Source of the DNA: CAZTJA01 sp964613745
GTDB lineage: Bacteria; Desulfobacterota; Desulfomonilia; Desulfomonilales; Desulfomonilaceae
Length of the DNA: 64,000 bases
Reading direction: 5' to 3'
Assembly: GCA_964613745.1 (NCBI GenBank)
Contig: CAZTJA010000008.1
Coordinates: 1-64,000, forward strand
Position 1 is the stretch's first letter; every line of letters starts with the position of its first letter. Position numbers and translations under genes: made by a program. Below, in pieces: positions 51,533 through 60,387 of this stretch. The notes below the pieces were generated by a model. It was not told the origin of the DNA. It made no database searches and worked only from the letters and a program-made list of their open reading frames with translations.

Positions 51533-52678
51533 CTAACGTGAAATCGAAGAAAACAATTTGCCGAAAAAAGGACGAGTAATTTTTACTGCTTTATTGCTGC
51601 ACAATTCGTGGCAGCAAAAACAGGATATACAAAGCCGACGATCAATTCTTGTCACCCCATTTATATTGCTTATTGCTTGCGGAGGACAATGATCCAAGCA
51701 TATTCCACAGTTTTTACAGGCCCTCGAGTCTATGACCGGCTTGGTAATCATGTGGTTTTCCATGAATCGGCGAACCGGATTCCAGTAACCCAGATTCCAT
51801 GCCATTGTCACTGATTTGGGAGTCTTAAAGTCTTTAAGGGGAAAATCTTGCAAGTCATCGCCGAGCAATTCTATTGCCGAAGGCTCGTACTCCCCCAGCC
51901 CGAGATGCTTGCCGATTACGCAGGTTCTCAATCTATCCGGCCTTAAACCAACCAGTGAGCAGATCGTGGAATCTAATGCTATTGCATCACTGGAACCTCC
52001 GATTACCCCAATTTTCCTAGGGTTTCCGGAATTAGGTCCATTTCCCTCCATGCCCAACACACCGTCAATGATGGAGATGACCGGTCGAATCTTCTCATAG
52101 ATTTGAACGAGCACAGTTGCGAACATGTCGTAATCTTTGCCCGCGGCAAGGTGCCAACTTGCTTTGTCCGTGCCGATGACAGTCCCGAAAAGATTCTTCA
52201 CTGCAAGGCTCATCAGCATTTGAGTGTGCGTCTTCAATTTTGGTAGATTGACGACCTTATCGAATTGGAAAACTTCATGTGCGAGATCGATTTTCTTGAA
52301 AATTCTATTCGCCGGAAATTCGAAAGTAGCCTTTTGCTTGAACGGTACAACCTGAAGTCCCAATCTTTTAATAAAAGGATCGTAACCGGACTTGCTGAGA
52401 ACTCGGTTAAGATGGCCCAATGGCGGGCTATCCCCAATGAACGGTTTTGCCCCAATGTCAACCAAACATTCCGCCACGCCTTCGACAATTGAAGGGTGAG
52501 TCACGATTGCTAGTGCTTCGTCTGCCCCTTTCAGAAGATTCGGTTTCAAGAGGACTCGTTCACCACGCGATATGTAGCCTTTGATTCCACCGAGATCGTC
52601 AAATAATCGTTCGATACTCTTGTGGATACGATTTTTCTCGTAATCTCTGCAGGTTCTTATAGATACTAACGTTTTCAT
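51533..52678 (-). CDS. DUF362 protein with C-terminal double 4Fe-4S domain
   Basis: The 381-residue product begins VSIRTCRDYEKNRIHKSI and has RVLLKPNLLKGADEALAIVTHPSIVEG, VVNLPKLKTHTQMLMSLAVKNLFG and the C-terminal double ferredoxin with CKNCGICLDHC and CISCFCCHELC. The K-T-H and L-K-P-N motifs are DUF362 hallmarks. It likely handles electrons or assembles a cofactor; there is no proven role. It precedes the NFACT gene by 5 bp. Confidence 0.85.
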   Translation of the reverse strand: MKTLVSIRTCRDYEKNRIHKSIERLFDDLGGIKGYISRGERVLLKPNLLKGADEALAIVTHPSIVEGVAECLVDIGAKPFIGDSPPLGHLNRVLSKSGYDPFIKRLGLQVVPFKQKATFEFPANRIFKKIDLAHEVFQFDKVVNLPKLKTHTQMLMSLAVKNLFGTVIGTDKASWHLAAGKDYDMFATVLVQIYEKIRPVISIIDGVLGMEGNGPNSGNPRKIGVIGGSSDAIALDSTICSLVGLRPDRLRTCVIGKHLGLGEYEPSAIELLGDDLQDFPLKDFKTPKSVTMAWNLGYWNPVRRFMENHMITKPVIDSRACKNCGICLDHCPPQAISNINGVTRIDRRLCISCFCCHELCSNKAVKITRPFFGKLFSSISR

Positions 52679-52761
52679 TCTAATTTCTTACCATGATACT
52701 CCAGGCCCGTAAAGGATTTGAGACTGGCTGCATTATAACGGAAAAACATCACCATTTTATA

Positions 52762-52789
52762 TTGACGAAAGATAGATTGGAGGTATACT
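52762..52789 (+). promoter_or_regulatory. Strong promoter for the panC leader
   Basis: TTGACG at 52762-52767 and TATACT at 52784-52789 are 16 bases apart. The expected transcription start near 52796 falls right at the base of the first leader hairpin. Confidence 0.7.
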
Positions 52790-52795
52790 TGATAA

Positions 52796-52931
52796 GGATC
52801 TGGAGTCTTTGACCCGGAATCCGACTTGGCTCACTTGCACGCAATGCCGCCTGGATCTTACGACCGGGACGGAAGGACAGGTTAATCTACTAGAAGTACC
52901 TAAAGGCCTTCCAATCGGAGGGTCTTTTTTT
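52796..52931 (+). ncRNA. Structured panC leader RNA (candidate pan motif) with attenuator
   Basis: About 135 bases lie between promoter and panC. The first hairpin (52796-52822) is GGAT-CTGG-GTC pairing with GAC-CCGG-ATCC, with one unpaired A on each strand (52804 and 52818) and a TTT loop. That matches what I recall of the pan RNA motif (a hairpin with two conserved bulged As, found before pan genes in deltaproteobacteria, Chloroflexi and Firmicutes). A second pairing (CCTG with CAGG near 52850-52880) follows. The leader ends in an intrinsic terminator at 52902-52931. Pantothenate-pathway regulation of panC-panD by transcription attenuation is therefore likely. The class assignment is from memory and not checked. 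Confidence 0.6.
52902..52931 (+). terminator. Intrinsic terminator just before panC
   Basis: AAAGGCCTTCC (52902-52912) pairs with GGAGGGTCTTT (52917-52927) around loop AATC, with two G-U pairs, and T residues continue to 52931. It ends 8 bp before the panC ATG. The only Shine-Dalgarno-like sequence for panC (GGAGGG) lies in its 3' arm, with a long 16-base spacing, so forming the stem would also block translation. Confidence 0.8.
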
Positions 52932-52938
52932 ATTAAAA

Positions 52939-53793
52939 ATGAAAACTATAGCGACGATTGAAAAGCTCCAACACCTCCGCAATTCTTTCAAACCAAACGG
53001 AAGATCCGTTGGATTTGTCCCGACCATGGGCTTTTTGCATGACGGCCATCTCAGTTTAATCGACAGATCTAAAGCGGAAAATGATCTCACGATCGTTAGT
53101 ATATTCGTCAACCCTACCCAGTTCGGACAAAATGAAGATTTATCCACATATCCCAGAGACCTTGAGAGCGATTCACGAAAGTGCGAAGAACACGGTGTAG
53201 ACATTTTATTCGTCCCCTCACCCATTGAAATTTACCCTAACGGTTTCCAAACATACGTATCTGTGGATCAATTGTCGGAATTTCTATGTGGACAATCTCG
53301 ACCCGGTCACTTTCGAGGAGTTGCCACCGTCGTGCTTAAGTTGTTCAACATAATCGAACCCACCAGAGCCTACTTTGGAACCAAAGACTATCAACAATTA
53401 CAGGTAATCTCGAGAATGGTGAGCGACTTGAATCTCGGCGTAAACGTTGTCGGGTGCCCGATTTTCAGAGAGCCTGATGGACTTGCAATGAGTTCCCGCA
53501 ACTCCTATCTAAATGAGACCGAGAGAAAACAGGCAATTTGCCTATATGAAGCCCTTAAAATAGCTGAAACTACTTACGAAACTGGGGAATCCAACCCCGA
53601 AGTTTTCATACGCAAAATGACTCATCGCATTTCCGATGAACCCGATGCAGCAATCGACTATGTGCAAATCGTCGATCCCCAAACACTTCAAAAGCTTGGA
53701 AAAATTACTGATTCTGCTCTAGCGATTCTAGCGGTACGCATTGGGCGCACAAGACTGATCGATAATATGTTGTTGGGTAAATCAATAAACTGA
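52939..53793 (+). CDS. panC: Pantothenate synthetase PanC
   Basis: The 284-residue protein has GFVPTMGFLHDGHLSLI (the HxGH ATP-binding motif), SIFVNPTQFGQNEDLSTYPRDLESD and GLAMSSRNSYLNE (the MSSRN signature). It joins pantoate and beta-alanine with ATP to give pantothenate. It is followed by panD 25 bp on, which makes the beta-alanine. panB is not in the window. Expression is probably controlled by the leader with terminator directly upstream. Confidence 0.97.
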   Translation: MKTIATIEKLQHLRNSFKPNGRSVGFVPTMGFLHDGHLSLIDRSKAENDLTIVSIFVNPTQFGQNEDLSTYPRDLESDSRKCEEHGVDILFVPSPIEIYPNGFQTYVSVDQLSEFLCGQSRPGHFRGVATVVLKLFNIIEPTRAYFGTKDYQQLQVISRMVSDLNLGVNVVGCPIFREPDGLAMSSRNSYLNETERKQAICLYEALKIAETTYETGESNPEVFIRKMTHRISDEPDAAIDYVQIVDPQTLQKLGKITDSALAILAVRIGRTRLIDNMLLGKSIN

Positions 53794-53818
53794 TTAATAA
53801 TTTCCTCGGAGGCGGAAA

Positions 53819-54175
53819 TTGCAGAGGATAATGCTGAAATCGAAAATTCATCGAGCAACGGTAACTGAAGCCAATGTTGATTACGAGGGTTCAATCACCA
53901 TCGACTCGGAACTGCTCCAGGCCGCTGATATAATTCAATACGAACAAGTTCAGATCTATGACGTAAACAATGGAGAACGTTTCACAACATATATTATTGA
54001 AGGTGAACCGGGATCAGGAGTGATATGTTTGAACGGAGCCGCTGCACGAAAAGTCTCAGTAAAGGATCTCGTCATAATCTGCTCGTATGTAAATGTTGAT
54101 TACGAAGAGAGCCGCAATCACAAATCAATCAATGTTTTCGTGGACCGGGAAAATAAAATCAGCAGTATAAAATAA
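53819..54175 (+). CDS. panD: Aspartate 1-decarboxylase proenzyme PanD
   Basis: The 118-residue proenzyme reads MQRIMLKSKIHRATVTEAN, then DYEGSITID with the self-cleavage site between Gly24 and Ser25, giving the pyruvoyl group, as in E. coli. KNLNG-type catalytic residues (GVICLNGAAARK) are also present. It makes beta-alanine from aspartate. The start is a TTG at 53819 with GGAGG 7 bases before it, and this gives exactly the family's cleavage position; an ATG four codons in is the weaker option. Confidence 0.95.
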   Translation: MQRIMLKSKIHRATVTEANVDYEGSITIDSELLQAADIIQYEQVQIYDVNNGERFTTYIIEGEPGSGVICLNGAAARKVSVKDLVIICSYVNVDYEESRNHKSINVFVDRENKISSIK

Positions 54176-54222
54176 GACCCGCCTATTACCAATCGCTCGG
54201 ATAGAGTTATGTCTATGACAGT

Positions 54223-56121
54223 TCAGTAGCGTACCGGTACCAGGCGTTCAGATTTGGCTTTCTCTCCTGAAACAACTCGTAACATGTCTCCCTGTTTAAT
54301 CCAAATTCGTCCTATGTTCTTGCCGCAGCGCACTATATCGAGCGGAGTGTCATGAGCAGCCAATCGAGAGCCGTCAATGCCGGTTGAGTCGGATTTCTGC
54401 CTGCGAACAGTTCGGCCCGACATACTAATCTCTAATGGGACCTCCTCGCCTGAGTTGGTCTTGATGTCCACTATTTCCAACATATCAGTCACCGGGATTT
54501 CGAGTTTGTCTCCGGAGTACAGGACAAGATTCGAGCCGTTTGAATTTTTTAAAACAAGATATTCCAGTTTAGGCTCAACTACGTTAAGAAAGCTTTCTGC
54601 TATGATTCTCGAATTGAGTTTAGCCTGCAAAGCGTACAAGACGCAGCCCTCTCCCTGTCTGCCATATTTTATCTGCAAATCCGTTGCCGTTTTAATTTGG
54701 TGTCCTCTATCGTCCTTCGGATACGGCGATTCTTCAGCCTGAAATCCCCGCAGGTCCAACTTGATCAATTTCTCGTCATCAGATTCCAGATTTGTCCTCG
54801 GATCCATAAGCGTTATTGTATCGCCGCTCACGACGTTCAATTTTTCGCCTGGTTCCAACAAGAACGCACGATCATTCACACGGAGTCCGAAATACTTAAC
54901 TCTCGGCTCGAAGTGTATCCCTGAAGCAAAGCGAGCATTTTCCTTACTGACCTCAACGGGAATGCTCCCAATGAGGAATCGATCTTTGCGAATCTGGATA
55001 GTCGTACTCTCGCCTATTTGTACATCCTGATTAAGATCGTTGAATCTGTTGTCCTGACGTTTGATCCGAGCTGTTAGTCCTCGATTATAGTTTGACTCAA
55101 TGTGAACGATTCGCACACTATCGCCCGCATTCATTTTCAGAACGTCATTTGCCCCTACAACGATAGGAGTCCGCGAATTGATTGAGACGATCAAGTACTT
55201 TAGCGAAGGATTGTCGAGATATATCTTTGGATTGTCGGGAACAATCCCGATCTGCTCCAAAAAAGCATTGATAACCATTGTTTGATAGCGGACCCGCAAT
55301 CGATAGTCTGATATGCTCTTCGATGTCTCTATGCCGAATGCCGGAATCCCCAACTTAGTTAATGCGTGAAATGTGGCCGAGAAACGCTGTTCCTTATGCT
55401 TTGTGTCATTTGCCACGGTCTTGTGATTATTAAATTTGAATAAATGATCTGAATCCGAGATCTGCCGGTTAACTCTTTCGAGCACACTGGTTGCCAAAGA
55501 TGCTAAGGGAACAGGTTTTCCGGTTGGGCCGGTGTAATTATCAGAATCCGCAATTATGGATTGACCGAATTTTGCGGGGTTTCGATCGGCTGATTCCCAT
55601 TTGGGTGAGTAAAATCCGGAACCGTCATGAAGATTCAAAAAGAAATCGCTTTTTTGCATGAGACTTTTAATTAAATCAATTACCAGGACATCCCTATCGG
55701 ATCCCGCCTTTGAGGACACGGCGAATTTTCGATTCATGTCCCCCTGAGCACCTCTTGTGTTCTCAACAATCGAGTAGAAATTCGCCCGGGGAACAACGAT
55801 GAGATTTCCCTTTTTCAGAGAAATGTCTGCATACAGATCCGCCGCAAGATAACCGCCTGGTTCGTCTCCCTGAATCCCTCCTAAAATGAACATAGTTGGG
55901 CCGGGCTGAGATCCTGTGATGGTATACACATCGACCTCTGAATCTGAACCTTTGAAGAAAACCTCATGATTAGTTTCAGAAAATGAATATGAGGCGTTGA
56001 ACAATAGTAAATAGAGGAAGGGGATTGAGGCTATAGCTGATTTTAGTGCACAGCGCACCGCCGGCTGGCACATAAGATACAATATTCCTATCAACCCATG
56101 ATGGCTGTTGCGAAGAGTCAC
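54223..56121 (-). CDS. M99-type zinc carboxypeptidase (Csd4/Pgp1-like), exported
   Basis: The 632-residue product has a hydrophobic signal or anchor near residues 26-47, then a zinc carboxypeptidase-like domain. The metal motif is GGIQGDEPGG: Gln84 and Glu87, with Gln where most M14 enzymes have His, as in H. pylori Csd4. His165 (LNLHDGSGFY) is the third ligand, and Glu265 (FGIETSK) the probable catalytic residue. DMNRKF resembles a substrate-binding Asn-Arg. The remaining 300 residues form repeated all-beta modules (for example ENARFASGIHFEPRVKYFGLRVN). Csd4 and Campylobacter Pgp1 trim tripeptides to dipeptides in peptidoglycan and set helical cell shape. It probably starts at GTG 56121. Confidence 0.72.
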   Translation of the reverse strand: MTLRNSHHGLIGILYLMCQPAVRCALKSAIASIPFLYLLLFNASYSFSETNHEVFFKGSDSEVDVYTITGSQPGPTMFILGGIQGDEPGGYLAADLYADISLKKGNLIVVPRANFYSIVENTRGAQGDMNRKFAVSSKAGSDRDVLVIDLIKSLMQKSDFFLNLHDGSGFYSPKWESADRNPAKFGQSIIADSDNYTGPTGKPVPLASLATSVLERVNRQISDSDHLFKFNNHKTVANDTKHKEQRFSATFHALTKLGIPAFGIETSKSISDYRLRVRYQTMVINAFLEQIGIVPDNPKIYLDNPSLKYLIVSINSRTPIVVGANDVLKMNAGDSVRIVHIESNYNRGLTARIKRQDNRFNDLNQDVQIGESTTIQIRKDRFLIGSIPVEVSKENARFASGIHFEPRVKYFGLRVNDRAFLLEPGEKLNVVSGDTITLMDPRTNLESDDEKLIKLDLRGFQAEESPYPKDDRGHQIKTATDLQIKYGRQGEGCVLYALQAKLNSRIIAESFLNVVEPKLEYLVLKNSNGSNLVLYSGDKLEIPVTDMLEIVDIKTNSGEEVPLEISMSGRTVRRQKSDSTGIDGSRLAAHDTPLDIVRCGKNIGRIWIKQGDMLRVVSGEKAKSERLVPVRY

Positions 56122-56234
56122 ACGGTAGGCCTCAAGGTAATGAACGTAAAACGAACCTAGAAATCAATACCATTTACAAAAAGCTAATGGAGTCATGTCG
56201 GCAATTGAACATATCACAATTTGTTGCAAAATCT

Positions 56235-57323
56235 CTATAACGCCCGCCTCTTATCACCGGCCTTTGTACGTGCACCTTCCATGGTGTTTGGGGTAGGCTT
56301 TGCCGCCATACTCTTGATTTCTTTCCGGTCAAAACTTCTCTGAAAAACTATCTTACCGTTTTCACCATAAAGAAGAATGGAGACTCTTGCCAGGGAAGCG
56401 CCTTGTCGAATGTCCGCATACGGCAATTCTACACGCGAATTATATTTAAAACTTAATGTTTCGCCGTCCTTGAAATCCGCCGGTAAATCTTCTTCGCCGA
56501 GTTTGGCTGTTTTCGGGTAGACATAGATCTTGTTTTCACCACGCTGATCCGCCATTTCAACAAACACGAACAAATATCCCGAAAATCTCTGTTCAGGTTG
56601 ATCTTTAACCAGTCTAAAACTAAGTGTCCCCCCGGAATTTGCATCGACCGTGGCAGCTACTTCCTGAGCATTAAAGTTGACAGGCGGTGTCTTCTCCGCT
56701 ACTTGAGCGGAATTTGAACTTGCCGACCCGGACGCGGGTGTGGAACCGGCAACCTCTTCGATTTCTTCAAGTCTTCCGGTAGGCTTGCCGGTGGGTCCTG
56801 ATTTTGGTTTTATGGCTTCCTGCAGAGCGCTGACCGTCGCGTCCTCCGCGGACTCAGGATCTTTGGAGGCATATGCCTTTCTGGAAGGTTCAGAAGTAAT
56901 CTTACTTAGAGCAAGGGAAGTTTGCGATTCCTGCAGATCCCTTATGCTCTTCTCTTGGGCTGCAATATTCATGTCTTTTCGTTGCAGCTCATCTTGGAGA
57001 TATTTTACCTGCTCCTTAAGAGCTATCTCATTGGATGCAACTTTAGCCGGTGAACCCTTGAAAAGGCCAATCACATTGAAGAGGGTTATTCCGAGGAATA
57101 GCACCCCCAATCCCACGGCAAGTTTCAAGTGCAATGGTGAGAGGTCGAGTTGTCTACTGTTTCCGGTCTCACCTATTAAAAGTATCGAATATTTTGACTT
57201 ATTTCTTGGTTTGGGTTCCGGAATCGGAGGAATGCTCGAGTAGGGGGCTCCACTCTTCCGAGAGGATTCTGAACCCCGTATCGTTGCTTTCAGCCAGGAC
57301 CAAAGTTTTTCTACCTTTGTCAC
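56235..57323 (-). CDS. Bitopic membrane protein with coiled coil
   Basis: The 362-residue protein has a 70-residue cytoplasmic Pro/Ser-rich part, a membrane helix (LHLKLAVGLGVLFLGITLFNVIGLF), a coiled coil (LKEQVKYLQDELQRKDMNIAAQEKSIRDL), a Pro/Ser linker and a C-terminal beta-rich domain (TLSFRLVKDQPEQRFSGYLFVFVEM, ARVSILLYGENGKIVFQR). I chose GTG at 57323 since GAGGAG lies 9 bases before it; the open frame reaches 57398. This gene overlaps the end of the YkuD gene by 125 bp in another frame, and both are convincing. It probably scaffolds the two peptidoglycan enzymes, an inference from position. Confidence 0.65.
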   Translation of the reverse strand: MTKVEKLWSWLKATIRGSESSRKSGAPYSSIPPIPEPKPRNKSKYSILLIGETGNSRQLDLSPLHLKLAVGLGVLFLGITLFNVIGLFKGSPAKVASNEIALKEQVKYLQDELQRKDMNIAAQEKSIRDLQESQTSLALSKITSEPSRKAYASKDPESAEDATVSALQEAIKPKSGPTGKPTGRLEEIEEVAGSTPASGSASSNSAQVAEKTPPVNFNAQEVAATVDANSGGTLSFRLVKDQPEQRFSGYLFVFVEMADQRGENKIYVYPKTAKLGEEDLPADFKDGETLSFKYNSRVELPYADIRQGASLARVSILLYGENGKIVFQRSFDRKEIKSMAAKPTPNTMEGARTKAGDKRRAL

Positions 57324-59016
57324 GGTAATCGTCTCCTCGGAAGGATTGGGTGAAGCTGACCACGGTCTTCTCTGTATCTTTTTTAATTTCCACACCATAA
57401 AGCTCTACTTTAATATTGCGATATTTTTTAAAGAAGTTTCTCTTGGATTTCAGCAACGCGCTGAAATTCATGCCGCCTTGCTCAAACTCTGGATGATACA
57501 TTTTCATGAACCTGTCAAGATTCTTTTGTTCCCATGAGTTCTTCCACTTCTCCAAAAATACGGCAACCTTGTCGTCCACAACATGTGGAGAATATTTTGT
57601 AGTGCCTTCAGAAGCCGCTTTGTCAAATAATCCTTCCGTGAGATATTTCGTTTCGGTGTTCGAAGCGTGACGTTTTTCTTTACCGGTCGATTGTACTAAT
57701 TCGCTTTGTTTCGTTTCTTGTACGCGCTCAAGTTCTCGCTTAACCAAATGTGTTCGTATCTGTGCGCCCTCGTCCGAATTTTCCGGCAGCTCCGACTTCG
57801 TTTGAGGGATGCTGCTCCTCGCGACTATCAATCGATCCGGACTTGAACTGCTCACCAATTTCTGATTTTCCTCGAATTTCGGCATTGCCGATTCCGCAAT
57901 TCGTGCAAACCTTTCGAGGGTGACGGGCTTGGATGGGGCGGATAATCTCGGAGTTTCATCATCGCCGTTGCCGCTGTTATCCGGCTCATCGGTGGAGACC
58001 AGTCTGATACGGAAATCGTGCCGCTCGTCTGCATTCTGAAGCGGATCCGCACCATACCTGGCCAACAGAGGTGCCATAGGATAGGGGTCATCCGCGGGTG
58101 TATGATAATCCTCAGCATAGATCTTGTACGAGGCATCATTCGTTATATACAGAACCTTAATACCTGAGCTATGGAATGCATCAGAGTGATACGACTGCAT
58201 GAATATTGCCGTGATGAGACCGTTTTGACGGTATAGATACACGTTTCCCAGTTTCACTCGAATAGTCGAATATTTTCTACTGAGTTTCCGCTTCTTCTCA
58301 CGCCATCCATTATAATCAAGCCAACAACTCTGAAAATTAGTTGAGTAGTGGCTCATGTACCCTTCTACGTTTTTTGATTCCCACGAACGTTTCCAGGAAT
58401 CAATGAAACCGCGAACTTGCTGCTCTTGCTCCAAAATGACCGATCTGGGCGCCATATTCATTTTGTCCACCACTATGAGTGGCGTGCTCTGTAGTCGCAC
58501 GAATCTCGAAACCCTCACGAGGTCTTGATTCTCAAGCGCGATGCACCCGTTCGAGTCCGGCTTCGGAGCCAGCGGCTTGTCACGACCATGCAGCCAAATA
58601 CCGTCGCCGCTCTTTCCTCGTCTTCTGTCAACGAAGTTCGGATAATCCGTCGTGAATGCCCATGGACCATACTTTGATGGAAGAGTCCGACCATCAATTA
58701 CGGAACAGAAGAAATAGACCCCTTCGGGTGTGCGCATGTCTCCCCGGACCCATTTATCCCCGTCCATTTCTCCGGTAGAGCATTTGTACGTTTCAACAAT
58801 CTGCGGTTCGCCGTCAATAATCTGCCACACCATCAATTTTTGCTGGGACTTGTCGACGATAAGCGCATGAAAACTGCCTTCCACAAGCCAATTCATCAGC
58901 GCCGTCGGGTACAAGGGTTCACTATTACTTGCGTTACCGGTCAAAGGCAGAATGCTGACCAATATCGCCAAAGAAAGTGTAACCCACCAATTATGATTCT
59001 TTACTGAAGCGAACAT
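57199..59016 (-). CDS. YkuD L,D-transpeptidase/carboxypeptidase with NTF2-like domains (Csd6/Pgp2-like)
   Basis: The 605-residue product starts with a signal peptide (MFASVKNHNWWVTLSLAILV, cleavage near GNAS), a YkuD domain (about 45-190) with His143 (IWLHGRD) and Cys158 (SNGCI), the catalytic pair, and then two repeated NTF2-like segments: VRGFIDSWKRSWESKNVEGYM and VAVFLEKWKNSWEQKNLDRFM. A YkuD domain plus NTF2-like domain is the plan of H. pylori Csd6 and Campylobacter Pgp2, which trim peptidoglycan tetrapeptides and set cell shape. The long linker between repeats is Ser/Glu-rich. The start is ATG 59016 (AAGAGAAG upstream); the frame extends 12 codons more. Confidence 0.82.
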   Translation of the reverse strand: MFASVKNHNWWVTLSLAILVSILPLTGNASNSEPLYPTALMNWLVEGSFHALIVDKSQQKLMVWQIIDGEPQIVETYKCSTGEMDGDKWVRGDMRTPEGVYFFCSVIDGRTLPSKYGPWAFTTDYPNFVDRRRGKSGDGIWLHGRDKPLAPKPDSNGCIALENQDLVRVSRFVRLQSTPLIVVDKMNMAPRSVILEQEQQVRGFIDSWKRSWESKNVEGYMSHYSTNFQSCWLDYNGWREKKRKLSRKYSTIRVKLGNVYLYRQNGLITAIFMQSYHSDAFHSSGIKVLYITNDASYKIYAEDYHTPADDPYPMAPLLARYGADPLQNADERHDFRIRLVSTDEPDNSGNGDDETPRLSAPSKPVTLERFARIAESAMPKFEENQKLVSSSSPDRLIVARSSIPQTKSELPENSDEGAQIRTHLVKRELERVQETKQSELVQSTGKEKRHASNTETKYLTEGLFDKAASEGTTKYSPHVVDDKVAVFLEKWKNSWEQKNLDRFMKMYHPEFEQGGMNFSALLKSKRNFFKKYRNIKVELYGVEIKKDTEKTVVSFTQSFRGDDYRDKGRKTLVLAESNDTGFRILSEEWSPLLEHSSDSGTQTKK

Positions 59017-59088
59017 ATGCTTCTCTTTATAATCACATAGTCGCAAAGTCAAGCCAATTCTACTTTAGATTATCTAATTAACTCTTTA

Positions 59089-60387
59089 TTATAATTCGCT
59101 AAAAACTCTTTCGTATATTTCGTCTACCCACCGTAAGGCGTGATCTAGATCAAATGCCGACTCTATTGCAGTGGAATCCAGAACTTTCATCAGATCAGAG
59201 TCATCCAAAAGCACTTGCTTGAAATCAAGATCTTCTTCCCATGCCTTCATTGCATTTCGCTGAACCAAGGCATAGGCATCCTCTCGAGTCAGTCCTTTGT
59301 CTACCAGCATGATAAGAATAGATTCTGAGAAGATGAGACCTTTACTACGGTTCAGGTTTTGCAACATGCGATCTTGATAAATCTTCATATTGCGTATCAC
59401 TAAAGTGAGTCGGTTCAACATGAAGTCGGTGAGGATATTGGCGTCAGGAGCTATGATACGTTCAACGGAGGAATGTGAAATGTCCCTTTCGTGCCAGAGC
59501 GGTACATTTTCTAGAGCCGAAACGGCATATGATCTCACAACCCTTGCCAAACCCGAGAGATTCTCAGTTAAGACCGGGTTGCGTTTATGTGGCATTGCGG
59601 AGGATCCCTTCTGGCCCTTATGAAAGAATTCCTCAACTTCAGATACTTCTGATCGCTGCAAGTGTCTGATCTCAGTGGCGATCTTTTCTATACTCGAAGC
59701 GATTAAGGCAAGAACACAGAAGTATTCGGCATGCCTGTCCCGCTGAATTATCTGATTTGAAACCGGGGCAGGCGCCAATCCGAGTTTTGCGAGCACAGCT
59801 TCTTCCATTGCCGGATCCAGGTGCGCATATGTACCGACCGCTCCCGAAATTTTCCCCACCGAAATAGTCTCTATTGCCGCATCAAGCCGTTTAAGATTAC
59901 GGCGCATCTCCGCGTAAAAGATTGCTAATTTCAAACCAAAGGTTGTCGGTTCCGCATGAATGCCATGGGATCGCCCCACTATGGGCGTATACCTGAATTC
60001 ATCCGCACGTAACTTGAGAGCCTCCAGCAATTCCACCAAGTCCTGTCGTATGAGCTGACCGGACTCTCTAAGAAGTAATGAGAGCGCAGTATCAACCACA
60101 TCATATGACGTGAGTCCACGATGGATAAATCGTGAATCCTCACCGACATACTCCGCTACGCAAGTGGTGAACGCTATAACATCGTGACGGGTTATTTCTT
60201 CAATTTCGTTTATTCGTTTTGGATCGAAGTCTGCATTCTTTCGAATGCACTCCATACTCTCCTGCGGGATAAGTCCTCGCTCCGTCCATGCCTCGCAAAC
60301 TGCAATCTCTATATCCAACCATTTGCGGTATCTATTGACCGGCTCCCATATGCGAGCCATTTCCAGCCTACTGTAACGTGGAATCAC
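59089..60387 (-). CDS. purB: Adenylosuccinate lyase PurB
   Basis: The 432-residue protein has the fumarase-superfamily signature GSSAMPHKRNP and early MIPRYSRLEMARIWEPVN, GLTSYDVVDTA, GRSHGIHAEPTTFGLK and SVGKISGAVG segments. It removes fumarate from adenylosuccinate and from SAICAR in purine synthesis. Length is normal. It is 72 bp upstream of the YkuD gene and could share a transcript with the cell-shape genes, but has no functional link to them. Confidence 0.95.
   Translation of the reverse strand: MIPRYSRLEMARIWEPVNRYRKWLDIEIAVCEAWTERGLIPQESMECIRKNADFDPKRINEIEEITRHDVIAFTTCVAEYVGEDSRFIHRGLTSYDVVDTALSLLLRESGQLIRQDLVELLEALKLRADEFRYTPIVGRSHGIHAEPTTFGLKLAIFYAEMRRNLKRLDAAIETISVGKISGAVGTYAHLDPAMEEAVLAKLGLAPAPVSNQIIQRDRHAEYFCVLALIASSIEKIATEIRHLQRSEVSEVEEFFHKGQKGSSAMPHKRNPVLTENLSGLARVVRSYAVSALENVPLWHERDISHSSVERIIAPDANILTDFMLNRLTLVIRNMKIYQDRMLQNLNRSKGLIFSESILIMLVDKGLTREDAYALVQRNAMKAWEEDLDFKQVLLDDSDLMKVLDSTAIESAFDLDHALRWVDEIYERVFSEL

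Noticed and set aside
52796..52931. SRP RNA or 6S RNA in the panC leader
   Set aside because: The conserved SRP tetraloop region and the 6S architecture are absent; the position right before panC fits a leader better.
57324..57398. Upstream start of the coiled-coil gene at 57398
   Set aside because: No ribosome site, and it would lengthen the overlap with the YkuD gene; GTG at 57323 has GAGGAG at good spacing.
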